Positions 1 to 7,519 of a DNA stretch of 47,483 nt are shown here, one piece after another. Made by a program: the position numbers and the translations under genes. Origin of the DNA: an uncultured Nitratireductor sp. (lineage in GTDB: Bacteria > Pseudomonadota > Alphaproteobacteria > Rhizobiales > Rhizobiaceae); contig NZ_CAJXGF010000014.1 in the NCBI RefSeq assembly GCF_913053745.1, positions 1 through 47,483 on the forward strand, given 5' to 3'. Numbering within the stretch: position 1 is the first letter of the stretch; each line of letters begins with the position of its first letter. The notes under the pieces are model-generated. The model worked only from the letters and a program-made list of their open reading frames with translations. It had not been told where the DNA came from and did not search any database.

Positions 1-414
1 TTGTCCGATCACACACAGCTCCTGCGCGCGCTGGGTCAGGAACTCAGTCAGACCATGGGTGGTTCATCGGGAGTATTGCTTGCGATCTTCTTCGCGGCAG
101 CGGGCGATGCCGCTTCCAGCGGCGAGCCGATGGGGGCTGCGCTGAAGACCGGGCTTGCGCGCATGCAGGAAATTGGTGGTGCTGGGCCGGGTGACCGCAC
201 CATGGTGGATGCGCTGGCGCCCGCCCTTGAAGCCTTGCAGAGCGGTCTTCCCGCTGCCGCAGCGGCAGCCCGTGCCGGGGCGCAGGAAACGGCCACGATG
301 GCACAGGCGCGCGCTGGGCGATCTGCCTATATCAACGCCCGGCAACTGGAGGGAAATGTCGATCCGGGCGCGGAGGCCGTCGCTGTATTGTTTGAGCATT
401 TGGCGCGACGATAG
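1..414 (+). CDS. Dihydroxyacetone kinase DhaL/DAK2 domain, C-terminal part (runs off the left edge)
   Basis: The 137 residues match the C-terminal two thirds of a DhaL (DAK2) domain, the ATP-binding part of dihydroxyacetone-type kinases. Seen: a GGSSG glycine loop at about residues 20-24, a GDRTMVDAL stretch at about 64-72, an alanine-rich helix, and the typical ending with GRSAYI...GNVDPGAEAV. The Asp-rich Mg-nucleotide motif that begins a DhaL domain is missing, and intact DhaL proteins have about 200 residues, so the TTG at position 1 is probably an internal Leu codon. It could be a stand-alone DhaL or the second half of a fused DhaK-DhaL kinase acting on dihydroxyacetone or a tetrulose in the cytoplasm. 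The family is clear; the substrate is not. Confidence 0.85.
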   Translation: MSDHTQLLRALGQELSQTMGGSSGVLLAIFFAAAGDAASSGEPMGAALKTGLARMQEIGGAGPGDRTMVDALAPALEALQSGLPAAAAAARAGAQETATMAQARAGRSAYINARQLEGNVDPGAEAVAVLFEHLARR

Positions 415-426
415 ACTTGGCCCAGT

Positions 427-450
427 CGCCGTCCGCTTCGGGCGACGGCG
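427..450 (+). terminator. Possible hairpin after the DhaL gene
   Basis: A 7-bp perfect stem (CGCCGTC / GACGGCG) with a 10-nt loop starts 12 nt after the DhaL stop codon. No U-tract follows, so it is at best a weak or Rho-assisted terminator. Confidence 0.3.
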
Positions 451-796
451 TTCTGCGGGTGACCGAACCGCGCGATGGCCCTGTCAACGCATCGACGCGG
501 AAGTCCGCTGGGACGGTATCGGATAAACGTCAATTGGCACCTTGAATGAGGCCGGTCCATCATCGCACGAGATACGGGAGCCGACCTGCTCTCCTGGAGC
601 GAATAGGCCCGTTCGCAGACCGGCTCGACAAGGACGACTCATTGCACAACGTGGTGATCGCTTTCTCAGTTGGAAGACTCTCTATGCCGCTCCGGGTGTC
701 AGGTCTGTAGTCTCTTCGCGCCATCGCTGGGACCGGGGGCAGGGCCTATACGCTCAGCGAGCTGTTGAAAGCAAACCTGGACTATCCTGGGCGGCT
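451..796. other. Intergenic stretch without a recognisable gene
   Basis: About 350 bases between the DhaL hairpin and the 42-bp repeat. A 108-codon open frame (542-868) crosses it on the plus strand but lacks a convincing ribosome binding site or any recognisable domain. Only its last part, which coincides with the repeat at 797-838, shows any sign of past coding. Confidence 0.4.
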
Positions 797-838
797 ATGC
801 CGCCGCTTGGAAAAGGCCCTGCTGACATTGATGGTTGC
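797..838 (+). repeat. 42-bp dispersed repeat, copy 1 of 2
   Basis: This stretch matches 30177-30218 at 39 of 42 positions. Both copies begin with ATG and encode the same 14 residues (starting MPPLGKGPADID) in one frame. All three differences fall in third codon positions of that frame and are silent. In this copy the frame runs on for nine codons to a TAG at 866-868, directly before the terminator at 869-898. It may be the conserved end of a lost gene, a short ORF, or part of an RNA; I do not recognise the family. Confidence 0.6.
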
Positions 839-868
839 CTGCCCCCGCAAACCAATGTGATCGAATAG

Positions 869-898
869 GCCCCGTCACCCTTGTGACGGGGCTTTTTT
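869..898 (+). terminator. Strong Rho-independent terminator
   Basis: A perfect 10-bp stem (GCCCCGTCAC / GTGACGGGGC) with a CCTT loop is followed by six T residues on the plus strand. It lies 455 bases beyond the end of the DhaL gene and immediately after the 42-bp repeat, so it ends a plus-strand transcript whose function is not apparent. The next gene is convergent. Confidence 0.88.
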
Positions 899-1085
899 GA
901 TGTCGTCAATGAGGTGCCGGCCGATCGGTTGCTTCCGGTCGATGTCTGTGTGCCCGGCTGCCCTCCAACCGCAGAAGCGTCGCTCTATGGTGTTCTTCTG
1001 CTTCAGAAAAAGATTCCGAGGACTGGCACCATCGAAAGGTGACTGCGATCGAAGCTGTGCAGGCTCGCTCCTGCGCCCTTCGTTT

Positions 1086-1499
1086 TCAACCCGCCAGAAA
1101 CATCGTCCCGGCAGCATGCATCGCAAACCCTACCAGGAAAATGATCGTGATCCCTACCGAACGGCGGTCTCGCATGGAGAACAGCAAAGGCTGTAGCGTG
1201 GATCGAAGAAGCCAGAAACCTGCGCCGGCAACCAGGAGGAATGGATGCGGCTGATTGGAGCTCAAGGCGCTCCAGGTAAGCGCCCCGCCATACATCAGAA
1301 AGCAATAGGTCAGAACGATGTTGAGTGTCTGGGTAATCGCGGCATTGATCGCGCCCGAAGGTCGCAGCCCGGCGGGCCATCGAAACAGGGCCCAGAAAGC
1401 CATGTGAAAGACTGCAAAACCCAAATTGTAGAGACCACATACCAAGAGATACGTTGTTTCGGGTTGGAGCAGGGCGGTAGCCGTGTTCAAATTGTTCAT
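1086..1499 (-). CDS. Small integral membrane protein, unknown function
   Basis: The 137-residue protein has about four hydrophobic segments (roughly residues 15-40, 55-75, 85-105 and 115-135), so it should sit in the cytoplasmic membrane. I recognise no catalytic or binding motif. The chosen ATG has no clear Shine-Dalgarno sequence; CCCCTCCC lies where one would be expected. It reads in the same direction as the monooxygenase genes to its right but is about 300 bases from them, so co-transcription is uncertain. Length, hydrophobic pattern and codon use speak for a real gene, and similar four-helix DUF proteins are common in alphaproteobacteria. Confidence 0.6.
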   Translation of the reverse strand: MNNLNTATALLQPETTYLLVCGLYNLGFAVFHMAFWALFRWPAGLRPSGAINAAITQTLNIVLTYCFLMYGGALTWSALSSNQPHPFLLVAGAGFWLLRSTLQPLLFSMRDRRSVGITIIFLVGFAMHAAGTMFLAG

Positions 1500-1576
1500 G
1501 GGAGGGGTTCAGTTCCAATGATGGCGGCAGGGCGGCGCAACATTGCCGGTGTCGATAGGCTGGTCACCACAGCGGA

Positions 1577-1801
1577 TCAATCACCAATGGCAGTTCGCGC
1601 TAATCCTTGGCGGCGTGGCGTGGTTGCACCCCTATCCAACAGCGGTGAAGGTTTGTCTGCTTCCGGTAGTGGAAGCCGTTGAACGGCGTCGTTCAAGGCT
1701 TCGGCAACGCTTGTCACGCTTCCCGATGGAGGCACAGTGTAATCTATGACGGAGTAGAAGCCATTCAAAGGTCTCATCTGCCGTTCCTTCGTGTCGATCA
1801 T
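1577..1801 (-). CDS. Possible small hypothetical protein coupled to the monooxygenase
   Basis: A 74-residue frame whose ATG overlaps the monooxygenase stop codon (ATGA), the arrangement used repeatedly by real genes in this window. I recognise no domain. The N-terminal half looks protein-like (MRPLNGFYSVIDYTVP), while the C-terminal part is rich in Pro and Arg and resembles out-of-frame sequence. It may be the start of a third operon gene that has since been truncated. Support is mainly positional. Confidence 0.33.
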   Translation of the reverse strand: MIDTKERQMRPLNGFYSVIDYTVPPSGSVTSVAEALNDAVQRLPLPEADKPSPLLDRGATTPRRQGLARTAIGD

Positions 1802-2940
1802 TCTGTCCCCGACAGCGTCCGGGCCACCTGGCGGCGGATGAACGGAAACGTAGATGCCGTACGGATGATAGCGTTACGCGCAATGCGCAATGGCTGGTTC
1901 TTCAAGGTGGCAATCGCGGTGAGGCGATCGGTCATGTGGAGAATGTCTTCAGCCGCGGCACGACGCGTTTTGGCATAAGTCTCCAGCGGCTGTTCGGTGT
2001 CACCCTCCAAGGCCTGCTGCAGTGCGTCCGCCAGGGAGACGGCATCCTTGAGGCCGAGATTCATGCCCTGACCGCCGGCGGGAGAGTGAACGTGCGCGGC
2101 ATCGCCCATCAATATGACGGGCTCTTGATAGAACCGGTCAGCCAGTTTGTGGTGGACCTGAAAGCGAGACCCCCAAAGCACTTCGCTCACGCGTGCACCA
2201 GTTTCGGGTCCGCGTTCGTCGATGACGGCCTGGACATCCGCAATCGTCGGGTCAGAAGGCGCATTCTGCCTCTGTGCGACCACGCGATAGCGGTCTTTCG
2301 ACATGGGTGCGACGACCAGCGTTCCCTCGCGCGAGAAAAACAGCGTTACCTCGTCTTTGGCTATGGGCCATGCCATCCGCACGTCGGCCAGCATGAAGGA
2401 GCCGTAGGTTTCACCCGGGAAAGGGATGTCTGTCTGCGTTCGTACAGTGCTTTTTTCACCATCGGCACCCACGACATGCCGGGCGTGGATGAGTGAACCG
2501 TCATCGGTTGTGAGGATGACTCCCACCGAACGGCGCTCGATGGCTACGAGCCTGTGTGGCCTTCGCACCTGATGACCCAGAGATAACAGCTTCGCGGTCA
2601 TGAGCGCTTCCGACTCATCCTGCGGGATCATCAGGGCATAGGGAGTTGGCGACGTCAGCACGCCGAAATCGGCACGGAGCAGGACTTTCGAGCGCTCGCG
2701 AATGCGGAAGTTGCGAACCTTGATACCGGCCTTTATCAGATCGTCCGCAATGGCGAGCTTGCTGAGGGCCTCCAGCGTGCCGGCGTGAATGACCGCCGCC
2801 CGCGAGGTGTTCTGTGCCTCGGGCAGAGCATCGAGAATGACAAAATCGATGCCGCGTTGGGCCAGGCCAATCGCAAGAGCAAGGCCCGTGGGGCCCGCGC
2901 CGACAATGGCGACATCTACCTTCTTCGGTAATGATCTCAT
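1798..2940 (-). CDS. FAD-dependent monooxygenase (aromatic hydroxylase / TetX-like fold)
   Basis: A 380-residue class A flavoprotein monooxygenase of the FAD_binding_3 type, which uses NAD(P)H and O2 to hydroxylate an organic, usually aromatic substrate. Seen: the Rossmann GAGPTG at residues 14-19 with an acidic residue (D37) ending the second strand, the GADGEKSTVR (DG) motif in the middle, and GDAAHVHSPAGGQGMN, the GD motif that binds the FAD ribityl chain and pyrophosphate. Length is normal for single-domain members. Its ATG overlaps the stop codon of the SnoaL-like gene upstream (ATGA), so the two are translated together. Relatives act in aromatic catabolism, polyketide tailoring or tetracycline inactivation; the sequence does not show which. 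Confidence 0.9.
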   Translation of the reverse strand: MRSLPKKVDVAIVGAGPTGLALAIGLAQRGIDFVILDALPEAQNTSRAAVIHAGTLEALSKLAIADDLIKAGIKVRNFRIRERSKVLLRADFGVLTSPTPYALMIPQDESEALMTAKLLSLGHQVRRPHRLVAIERRSVGVILTTDDGSLIHARHVVGADGEKSTVRTQTDIPFPGETYGSFMLADVRMAWPIAKDEVTLFFSREGTLVVAPMSKDRYRVVAQRQNAPSDPTIADVQAVIDERGPETGARVSEVLWGSRFQVHHKLADRFYQEPVILMGDAAHVHSPAGGQGMNLGLKDAVSLADALQQALEGDTEQPLETYAKTRRAAAEDILHMTDRLTAIATLKNQPLRIARNAIIRTASTFPFIRRQVARTLSGTE

Positions 2941-3419
2941 TCCAGGACCTCGACAGCTCTTGATTGTGCCTCCACTGCGTTGGCCTGAAACCGCGTGTTC
3001 TGCCCGACAGCGATTAGCCAGTTCCCGTCGACCTTCGACATGACATAGAGCGGTCGCCCCTCCGGCTCGTTTCTATCCGGCTTCCCTTTGCCATCAATTG
3101 GCTTTTGAACCACGTTCACCGCAGCGACAGTGTCCGAGAGAAACGTGACATGCGCAATCTCGTAGGAGGCGTAATGTTCGCCCAATGCCGGAGTGAGCAC
3201 CTTGTGGGTGAATGCGCTGATCTCCTCCCAGCCGGTCAAGCGCTTGCCGATGGCCGTGACCCAGACGGCTTCGCGTGCCAAAAGGCGCATGAAACCTTGG
3301 GGGTCACGATCGCGCTGGGTTGCCTCGACCTCGGCAACCACCTTCTCGATGCGTGCGAGATCGTGTGTGCGCGCACTGTGTTGCGGGGTGGTGCTTTCTG
3401 ATGGAGGTTCGACGGTCAT
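2937..3419 (-). CDS. SnoaL-like / SgcJ-EcaC-type (NTF2-fold, DUF4440-like) protein
   Basis: This 160-residue protein has the pattern of the NTF2 superfamily. It starts with a helical stretch (IEKVVAEVEATQRDRDPQGF), then AVWVTAIGKRLTGWEEI, and later strands including DTVAAVNVVQKPI and LYVMSKVDGNWLIAVGQNT. Members are small cytosolic enzymes (cyclases, isomerases) or binding proteins, often next to oxygenases. A GGAG lies seven bases before the ATG. It is the first gene of the pair with the monooxygenase (4-base overlap). A role in processing or presenting the monooxygenase substrate is inference; the catalytic residues are not identifiable. Confidence 0.8.
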   Translation of the reverse strand: MTVEPPSESTTPQHSARTHDLARIEKVVAEVEATQRDRDPQGFMRLLAREAVWVTAIGKRLTGWEEISAFTHKVLTPALGEHYASYEIAHVTFLSDTVAAVNVVQKPIDGKGKPDRNEPEGRPLYVMSKVDGNWLIAVGQNTRFQANAVEAQSRAVEVLE

Positions 3420-3543
3420 GAAAGGCTCCGATCCGAAGATGAATGCGGTGGGCAGGAATTGTATCGATAGGCGACGGTAAAGCGCTCACAGCGATGCTGG
3501 AGCATCTCGAGGAAAGCTATGGCGAGATTTCCCATGGAGATCA

Positions 3544-3915
3544 TCACAGGCCGTGATGATCGAGAATAAGTGCGTCCCCGTCAGGTACTTTGACCTTGCC
3601 GGCGCCGCCGACAAGAATGAGCCGCGTGCCGGTAAGTCGGAGGCATTTGAGAAGATTCTCGGCAGTGCTTGGATGCTCTTGCTTGGAGCCCAGCTTTGGT
3701 CGGGTCGCGCTCACCGCAACATCCTGATCGGCGCTCAGCCGGGCGACATTCCTGGGCTCGGCTGCATTGCCGACGGCAGCGCTTGCGTTTTCGGGGGAGC
3801 GGCGCGCGTGGTCGGGATCACGGACGACGGCGTTCACCTCATGCCCAGGTTGCAGGGCTCCGGCGACCATATGGCGTCCCACACTCTCCGCAGCTCCCAA
3901 GACAAGGATACGCAT
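3544..3915 (-). pseudogene. NAD(P)H-binding NmrA/SDR-like protein, C-terminally truncated
   Basis: The 123 residues start like an atypical SDR of the NAD(P)H-binding (YwnB/NmrA-like) type: MRILVLGAAESVGRHMV, then VRDPDHARR, a cofactor-binding core, and TRLILVGGAGKVKVPDGD. Family members have about 210 residues and continue with a substrate-binding half, but here the frame stops after DALILDHHGL. The G-rich loop is also altered (GAAESVG for GATGxVG). A GGAG stands ten bases before the ATG, so the start looks original and the 3' end was lost. It lies five bases after the truncated EamA gene in the same direction. Probably inactive. Confidence 0.7.
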
Positions 3916-3920
3916 GATTG

Positions 3921-4325
3921 TCAAACTCCGGTTCTGGCAGATGGATCGATCGCGGTTCGTGATGTGGGAGCAGGTTGCGGCTGCCTTGTGGAGCGGCGCA
4001 GAAGGAGGAGGATCGCAAGGATCACGACGACACTGCCCGGTAGCCAATGCCAGCCGATCGCTCCCGGGGCATTGACGAACAGAACGAGCATGGAGACGAA
4101 TGGGATGAGGTGGGTGTAGACTGTGACCTTGCCTGGAGTCAGGATCTCTGTTCCTTGTTGCAAAAGCCAGAAAGTGACACCGCTGGAAAAGATGCCGAGA
4201 TAGGCAACGAGCAGGAGGTCGGTAGCAGTTATCCTGCCCAGCGCATGGCTTGGCTCGAAGACGACGCCGAGCAGCCCGATCAGGAGCCCGCCGGCGATGA
4301 GGCTCCAGAATGTCGGTATTGCCCA
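3921..4325 (-). pseudogene. EamA (DMT superfamily) transporter, N-terminally truncated
   Basis: About 134 residues match the second half of an EamA-type drug/metabolite transporter. It begins WAIPTFWSLIAGGLLIGLLG and continues with YLGIFSSGVTFWLLQQG, ILTPGKVTVYTHLIPFVSML and the last hydrophobic helix before an Arg/Pro-rich tail. Intact members have about 290 residues and ten helices; the first five are missing. The frame stays open to 4526, but the added residues are charged and look unrelated. No start codon with a ribosome binding site is visible at the edge of the homology, so this is likely a remnant left by a deletion between it and the thioesterase gene. Confidence 0.7.
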
Positions 4326-4522
4326 TCCATTCTTCCCACGCTGAACCAGCGGTTTAAAGAATTGCGGGAGGCGCTGCTGGTGCGCCGGGTTCCGGAGGGC
4401 TATTGGGTAACGCCTCTTGAACTTGCCATTTATGACAAGTTCGTGCCTTTGGGGCGCTTGCCAAGAAATGGGGCACGGCGCTTGAGGACAGGGAATCCGA
4501 CAAGGCGGAAGGCCGAGCCCGT

Positions 4523-4930
4523 TCATTTGACAAGGGCGACAATTGTGCCCTGAGCCAGTGCACAGAGCGTCGCCTCGCCGCCTTCAATGGCATAGATCTC
4601 ACAGAGGCAGACGGCTTGGCGCCGCCCGGCACCCTTCGCTTCCGCCCTTGCCTCAAGGCGGCTGCCTTTCGCAGGCTTGAGATAGTTGAGCTTGAATTCG
4701 GAGGTGACGGCATCGCCCCCCAAGGCAAGTCCCCCGGCAAAGGTGAGCGCATTGTCGGCGAGATAACTGATGACCCCACCGTGGACGTAACCATGCTGTT
4801 GCGTGTGATGATCGACGATGGGCAGGCTCAATGTCACGCCATCGGCATCCGCGCGGGTGAGTTCGGCGCCGAGAAACCGGGAGAAGGGTTGCGCGTCGAA
4901 AAGCTGTCTTGCCAGTTCGAAGAGGTTCAT
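4523..4930 (-). CDS. PaaI-family hotdog-fold thioesterase
   Basis: A 135-residue single-domain hotdog protein. Seen: QQHGYVHGGVISYLADNALTFAG, which holds the HGG(V/A) loop and the start of the central hot-dog helix of PaaI-like acyl-CoA thioesterases, followed by TSEFKLNYLKPAKG and a strand-rich C-terminal half. The start was set at the ATG at 4930 because GGAGG stands seven bases before it; an upstream ATG at 4957 lacks this. It should hydrolyse a small or aromatic acyl-CoA in the cytoplasm. It lies 23 bases after the cupin gene and is the last intact member of the CMD-cupin-thioesterase set that probably answers to the ECF41 sigma factor. Confidence 0.88.
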   Translation of the reverse strand: MNLFELARQLFDAQPFSRFLGAELTRADADGVTLSLPIVDHHTQQHGYVHGGVISYLADNALTFAGGLALGGDAVTSEFKLNYLKPAKGSRLEARAEAKGAGRRQAVCLCEIYAIEGGEATLCALAQGTIVALVK

Positions 4931-4953
4931 TCTCTTTCCTCCCTGAGGTCTGT

Positions 4954-5316
4954 TCAAACCAGTTCCTGAACAATCCTGTCGCCGGGGTGAATGCAGACCA
5001 TTTGAAGCGGCCCAGTGCCCGTATTGATATAGCGGTGAGCAACATTCGGTGGGGCGATGATGATGTCACCTGCGGTGCCGACAATCTGCTCATCCCCTAT
5101 CGTGAACTCAGCCGTTCCAGCACGCACAACCCATGTTTCCGCATAGGGATGCGTGTGCAGGTCCGATCCCTTTCCAGGATCGGTGTCGATGAGAAAGAAG
5201 GAGATCGGACTGCCATGGTCGCGTCCTTCGAAGCGGGTGGAACGGCTCTCTGGCGAGAGGGTGGGAAACGAACGAAGAATGGTCGCCATCCCCGAACTCC
5301 GATTGATCAAACTCAT
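4954..5316 (-). CDS. Cupin-domain protein
   Basis: A single-domain cupin of about 120 residues. Seen: cupin motif 1 as HTHPYAETWVVRAGTAEFTIG, with two His and a Glu as metal ligands, and motif 2 as GDIIIAPPNVAHRYINTG with the last His. Such small cupins act as dioxygenases, isomerases or sensors with a bound Fe, Mn or Zn in the cytoplasm. The start is uncertain: ATG 5316 has AGGA nine bases upstream, while ATG 5289 has GGAG eight bases upstream and would give 111 residues. It sits between the CMD-like gene (25-base gap) and the thioesterase gene (23-base gap). Its function is not known. Confidence 0.85.
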   Translation of the reverse strand: MSLINRSSGMATILRSFPTLSPESRSTRFEGRDHGSPISFFLIDTDPGKGSDLHTHPYAETWVVRAGTAEFTIGDEQIVGTAGDIIIAPPNVAHRYINTGTGPLQMVCIHPGDRIVQELV

Positions 5317-5341
5317 GCCAATTGTCCTAACGCGGCGCTCA

Positions 5342-5800
5342 TCAGGTTTCCTTGCCTGACCTGACCGGGTGGATCGCATGAAAGGCGATGCAGAGCCGGT
5401 TGAAGATGTTCATCATGCCAAGAGCAACCGTCAGCTTTGTCAGTTCGCTCTTGCTGAAATGCTCGAGCGCCTCTTCATACAAGGCATCGGGAACGCCGCC
5501 CTGCGAGATGAGCGTCACCTGCTCTGTCCAGGCGAGTGCTGCGCGTTCGCGTGGAGAGAAAAGGGGAGATTCTTTCCACGCCGAGACAAGGAACACGCGC
5601 TGCTCGCTTTCACCATCGCCGCGGGCTTCCCGGCTGTGCATGTCGACGCAATAGGAGCAGCCATTGATCTGCGAGGTGCGCAGATTGATCAGATGAAGCA
5701 GCCCTTTCTCCAGCCCGCAATCGTCCACGGCCTTCTTCAGCTCCATCTGTGTGTTCATAAGTTCGGGGGCTTCTTTGTAGAAATTGAGTCTCGGTTCCAC
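5342..5800 (-). CDS. AhpD-like / carboxymuconolactone decarboxylase family protein
   Basis: A 152-residue protein of the AhpD-like fold. It begins VEPRLNFYKEAPELM and carries the alkylhydroperoxidase core motif CSYCVDMH (C-x2-C-x3-H), whose cysteine pair reduces peroxides through a disulfide relay. A GTG start at 5800 is preferred: AGAGGA stands about seven bases upstream and the protein then has the usual family length. Divergent from the ECF41 sigma gene, it is the classic partner of these sigma factors, whose targets are carboxymuconolactone decarboxylases, oxidoreductases or epimerases. A TGTCACA...CGTC signal reads toward it. A role in coping with organic peroxide or a reactive compound is inferred. 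Confidence 0.9.
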   Translation of the reverse strand: MEPRLNFYKEAPELMNTQMELKKAVDDCGLEKGLLHLINLRTSQINGCSYCVDMHSREARGDGESEQRVFLVSAWKESPLFSPRERAALAWTEQVTLISQGGVPDALYEEALEHFSKSELTKLTVALGMMNIFNRLCIAFHAIHPVRSGKET

Positions 5801-5866
5801 GGGGTGATCCTCTTCATTTGCTTCTCTGGATCGATCGTGCTGTGTGATCGATGCACTGACTGCAAA

Positions 5867-5892
5867 GACGGGGACGCGGCTCGGCTGTGACA
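5867..5892 (-). promoter_or_regulatory. Putative ECF41 promoter for the CMD-cupin-thioesterase genes
   Basis: On the minus strand TGTCACA (5892-5886) is followed after 15 bases by CGTC (5870-5867), 66 bases before the GTG of the AhpD-like gene. TGTCACA and CGTC are the -35 and -10 elements known for ECF41 sigma factors. The spacer is one base shorter than in the copy facing the sigma gene. Confidence 0.6.
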
Positions 5893-5941
5893 GTCCGTGC
5901 GAAATTTTTTGAATAGTGATCAACGAGAACTCGTGCTGTGC

Positions 5942-5968
5942 TGTCACAACAGGAGGTGTTGCCACGTC
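5942..5968 (+). promoter_or_regulatory. Putative ECF41 promoter of the sigma factor gene (autoregulation)
   Basis: TGTCACA (5942-5948), a 16-base spacer and CGTC (5965-5968) stand 37 bases before the sigma factor ATG. This is the ECF41 -35/-10 pattern, pointing toward the sigma gene, so the factor probably transcribes itself as well as the divergent operon. Confidence 0.68.
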
Positions 5969-6005
5969 TGATGTCATGAGTGCAGTGGGTGAGCGGAAGA
6001 TCGGG

Positions 6006-6866
6006 ATGCAGACAAACGAAGACATCGAAAAGCTGCGACCGCGCCTGTTTGGCCTTGCATACCGCGTGCTTGGCTCCCGGCAGGAGGCCGAAGACGTGGT
6101 GCAGGAGGCTTTCTTGCGTTGGCACGGTGCTGAGAGGGGCGAAATCCGATCTGCGGAGGCGTGGCTGGTTACCGTGTCCTCACGCCTGTGCCTTGATCGG
6201 TTGCGGACCCTTCAAACGGAGCGCCAGAGATATGTGGGACCGTGGTTGCCCGAGCCTTTATTGGCCGACGAGCGGTCCCCGGATCATGCGATCGAGCTGG
6301 CATCCGACTTCTCGATGGCGCTTCTGATGGTCCTGCAGCGGCTTTCTGCGGAGGAGCGGGTAGGATTTCTGATGCACGACGTCTTTGACTGCGCCTATTC
6401 TGAAATTGCGGTTGCCCTTGGCAAGAGTGAGGCAGCCTGCAGACAGCTCGTCCACCGGGCGCGAGAGCGGGTCAGGCGCGACAAACCGCGGTTTGAAGTA
6501 TCTGACACTGCACACCGCCAACTTGTTGAGCGCTATGTAAAAGCCGTGCAGGAGAGGGATGCCGAGCGTATCGCCGAACTGTTGGCGCCGGATGCCGTCT
6601 TTGTCAGTGATGGCGGCGGAAAGACATGGGCGGCGCTTCGCCCGGTCACGGGCGCCGACCGAATTGCACGTATGGAGGTGGGCGTACTTGCAAAGCTGCC
6701 GCAGGGTTTTGCGGTGGAACTGGTGAATGTGAATGGGCAGGCAGGTATGATCGGGAAGGTTGATGGGAGAACTCATGCGGTGACGTCGTTCATGACAGCT
6801 GGATTGCGGATTTTGTCCGTTATGCGTGTGTTGAATCCCGAAAAGCTGAAACTCAACCATTCTTAG
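6006..6866 (+). CDS. ECF41-type RNA polymerase sigma factor with SnoaL-like C-terminal domain
   Basis: A 286-residue extracytoplasmic-function sigma factor. Region 2 is seen at about residues 5-75 (RPRLFGLAYRVLGSRQEAEDVVQEAFLRWHG) and region 4 at about 105-165 (LSAEERVGFLMHDVFDCAYSEIAVALGKSEAACRQLVHRARERVR). About 110 residues of SnoaL/NTF2-like sequence follow (RYVKAVQERDAERIAELLAPDAVFVSDGGG), the hallmark of the ECF41 group, in which this tail replaces a separate anti-sigma factor. The ATG at 6006 has GGAAG seven bases upstream; an ATG at 5976 has no such site. It is divergent from an AhpD-like gene, as usual for the group. The inducing signal is unknown. Confidence 0.93.
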   Translation: MQTNEDIEKLRPRLFGLAYRVLGSRQEAEDVVQEAFLRWHGAERGEIRSAEAWLVTVSSRLCLDRLRTLQTERQRYVGPWLPEPLLADERSPDHAIELASDFSMALLMVLQRLSAEERVGFLMHDVFDCAYSEIAVALGKSEAACRQLVHRARERVRRDKPRFEVSDTAHRQLVERYVKAVQERDAERIAELLAPDAVFVSDGGGKTWAALRPVTGADRIARMEVGVLAKLPQGFAVELVNVNGQAGMIGKVDGRTHAVTSFMTAGLRILSVMRVLNPEKLKLNHS

Positions 6867-7151
6867 GCTGAACCGCGAAGCACGCCCTTCTTCCTCGTCC
6901 GACACCTGAGAAATGCGCAGCAGTGCGCCACGAGTTCAGCCAGTGGTGAAATACTGCGCGCGACCTGGAGATGAGCTGTCAGGAATTGCATTCCCACCCA
7001 AAGCAGGGGCTTCGTTATGGGAAGTTCCAAATCAGCAGAGCGATAAGCCGAAACCGCTGTCTCGTCGTTGCGGCGCTGGTCATACAAAAAACTTGGAAAC
7101 ACTGACGAGCTGCCGCTGCCCTTCATCTCTTGAAAGAGCGGTATAATTCTC
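6867..7151. other. Intergenic, nothing recognised
   Basis: The 285 bases between the sigma gene and the floR-like remnant contain short open frames on both strands (for example 6863-7126 on the minus strand) with no recognisable domain or ribosome binding site. TATAAT at 7142-7147, just before the remnant, may be the old -10 box of that gene. Confidence 0.4.
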
Positions 7152-7490
7152 GTGACTGCAAAGCGCTCTCAATGGGCTCTAACGCTACCGGCAGCGCTGC
7201 TGTTGTTGGCGCCTTTCGATATTCTGGCCTTTCTGGCAATGGATACCTATCTTCCCACCGTGCCGGCCATGCCGGCTACCCGGAGGTTTGCTTCGGTCTT
7301 GCCTTTTCAACCGTTGCACTTGCCATGATCGCGGCGACACGGTTTGCAAGAAACTTCATCGTGAGTGGGGTGTCGCCGGATGTGTTGCCCGGAGCATGAC
7401 GCTGCTCGCGACCGGATCGCTCCTTCTTTAGATAGGGCAGATCTTTTCGTCGCCATCCTTCTTCGGTTTCATCGTGCCGATGTGGGTTTC
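7152..7490 (+). pseudogene. Remnant of a FloR/CmlA-like (florfenicol/chloramphenicol) MFS exporter
   Basis: From GTG 7152 the frame reads VTAKRSQWALTLPAALLLLA, then PFDILAFLAMDTYLPTVPAM, closely resembling residues 1-41 of FloR/CmlA drug:H+ antiporters including the D-x-YLP signature of helix 1. About 220 residues are then missing. In another frame CFGLAFSTVALAMIAATRFARNF matches a later helix. In a third frame, after about 7378, AGCVARSMTLLATGSLLL, a stop, then IGQIFSSPSFFGFIVPMWV matches the next helices. So one internal deletion, two frameshifts and a stop have destroyed a gene that once was about 400 codons long. It cannot confer resistance as it stands. Confidence 0.82.
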
Positions 7491-7519
7491 CGAGTGCGGA
7501 ACGCCATGGCGAGACACCG

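Noticed and set aside
3470..3556. Protein-like plus-strand tail (AMLEHLEESYGEISHGDHHRP) next to the truncated NmrA-like gene
   Set aside because: Could be the end of a lost gene, but it is too short to assign and has no start.
6863..7126. 87-codon minus-strand frame behind the ECF41 gene
   Set aside because: No family signature or start signal; may be old decayed sequence.
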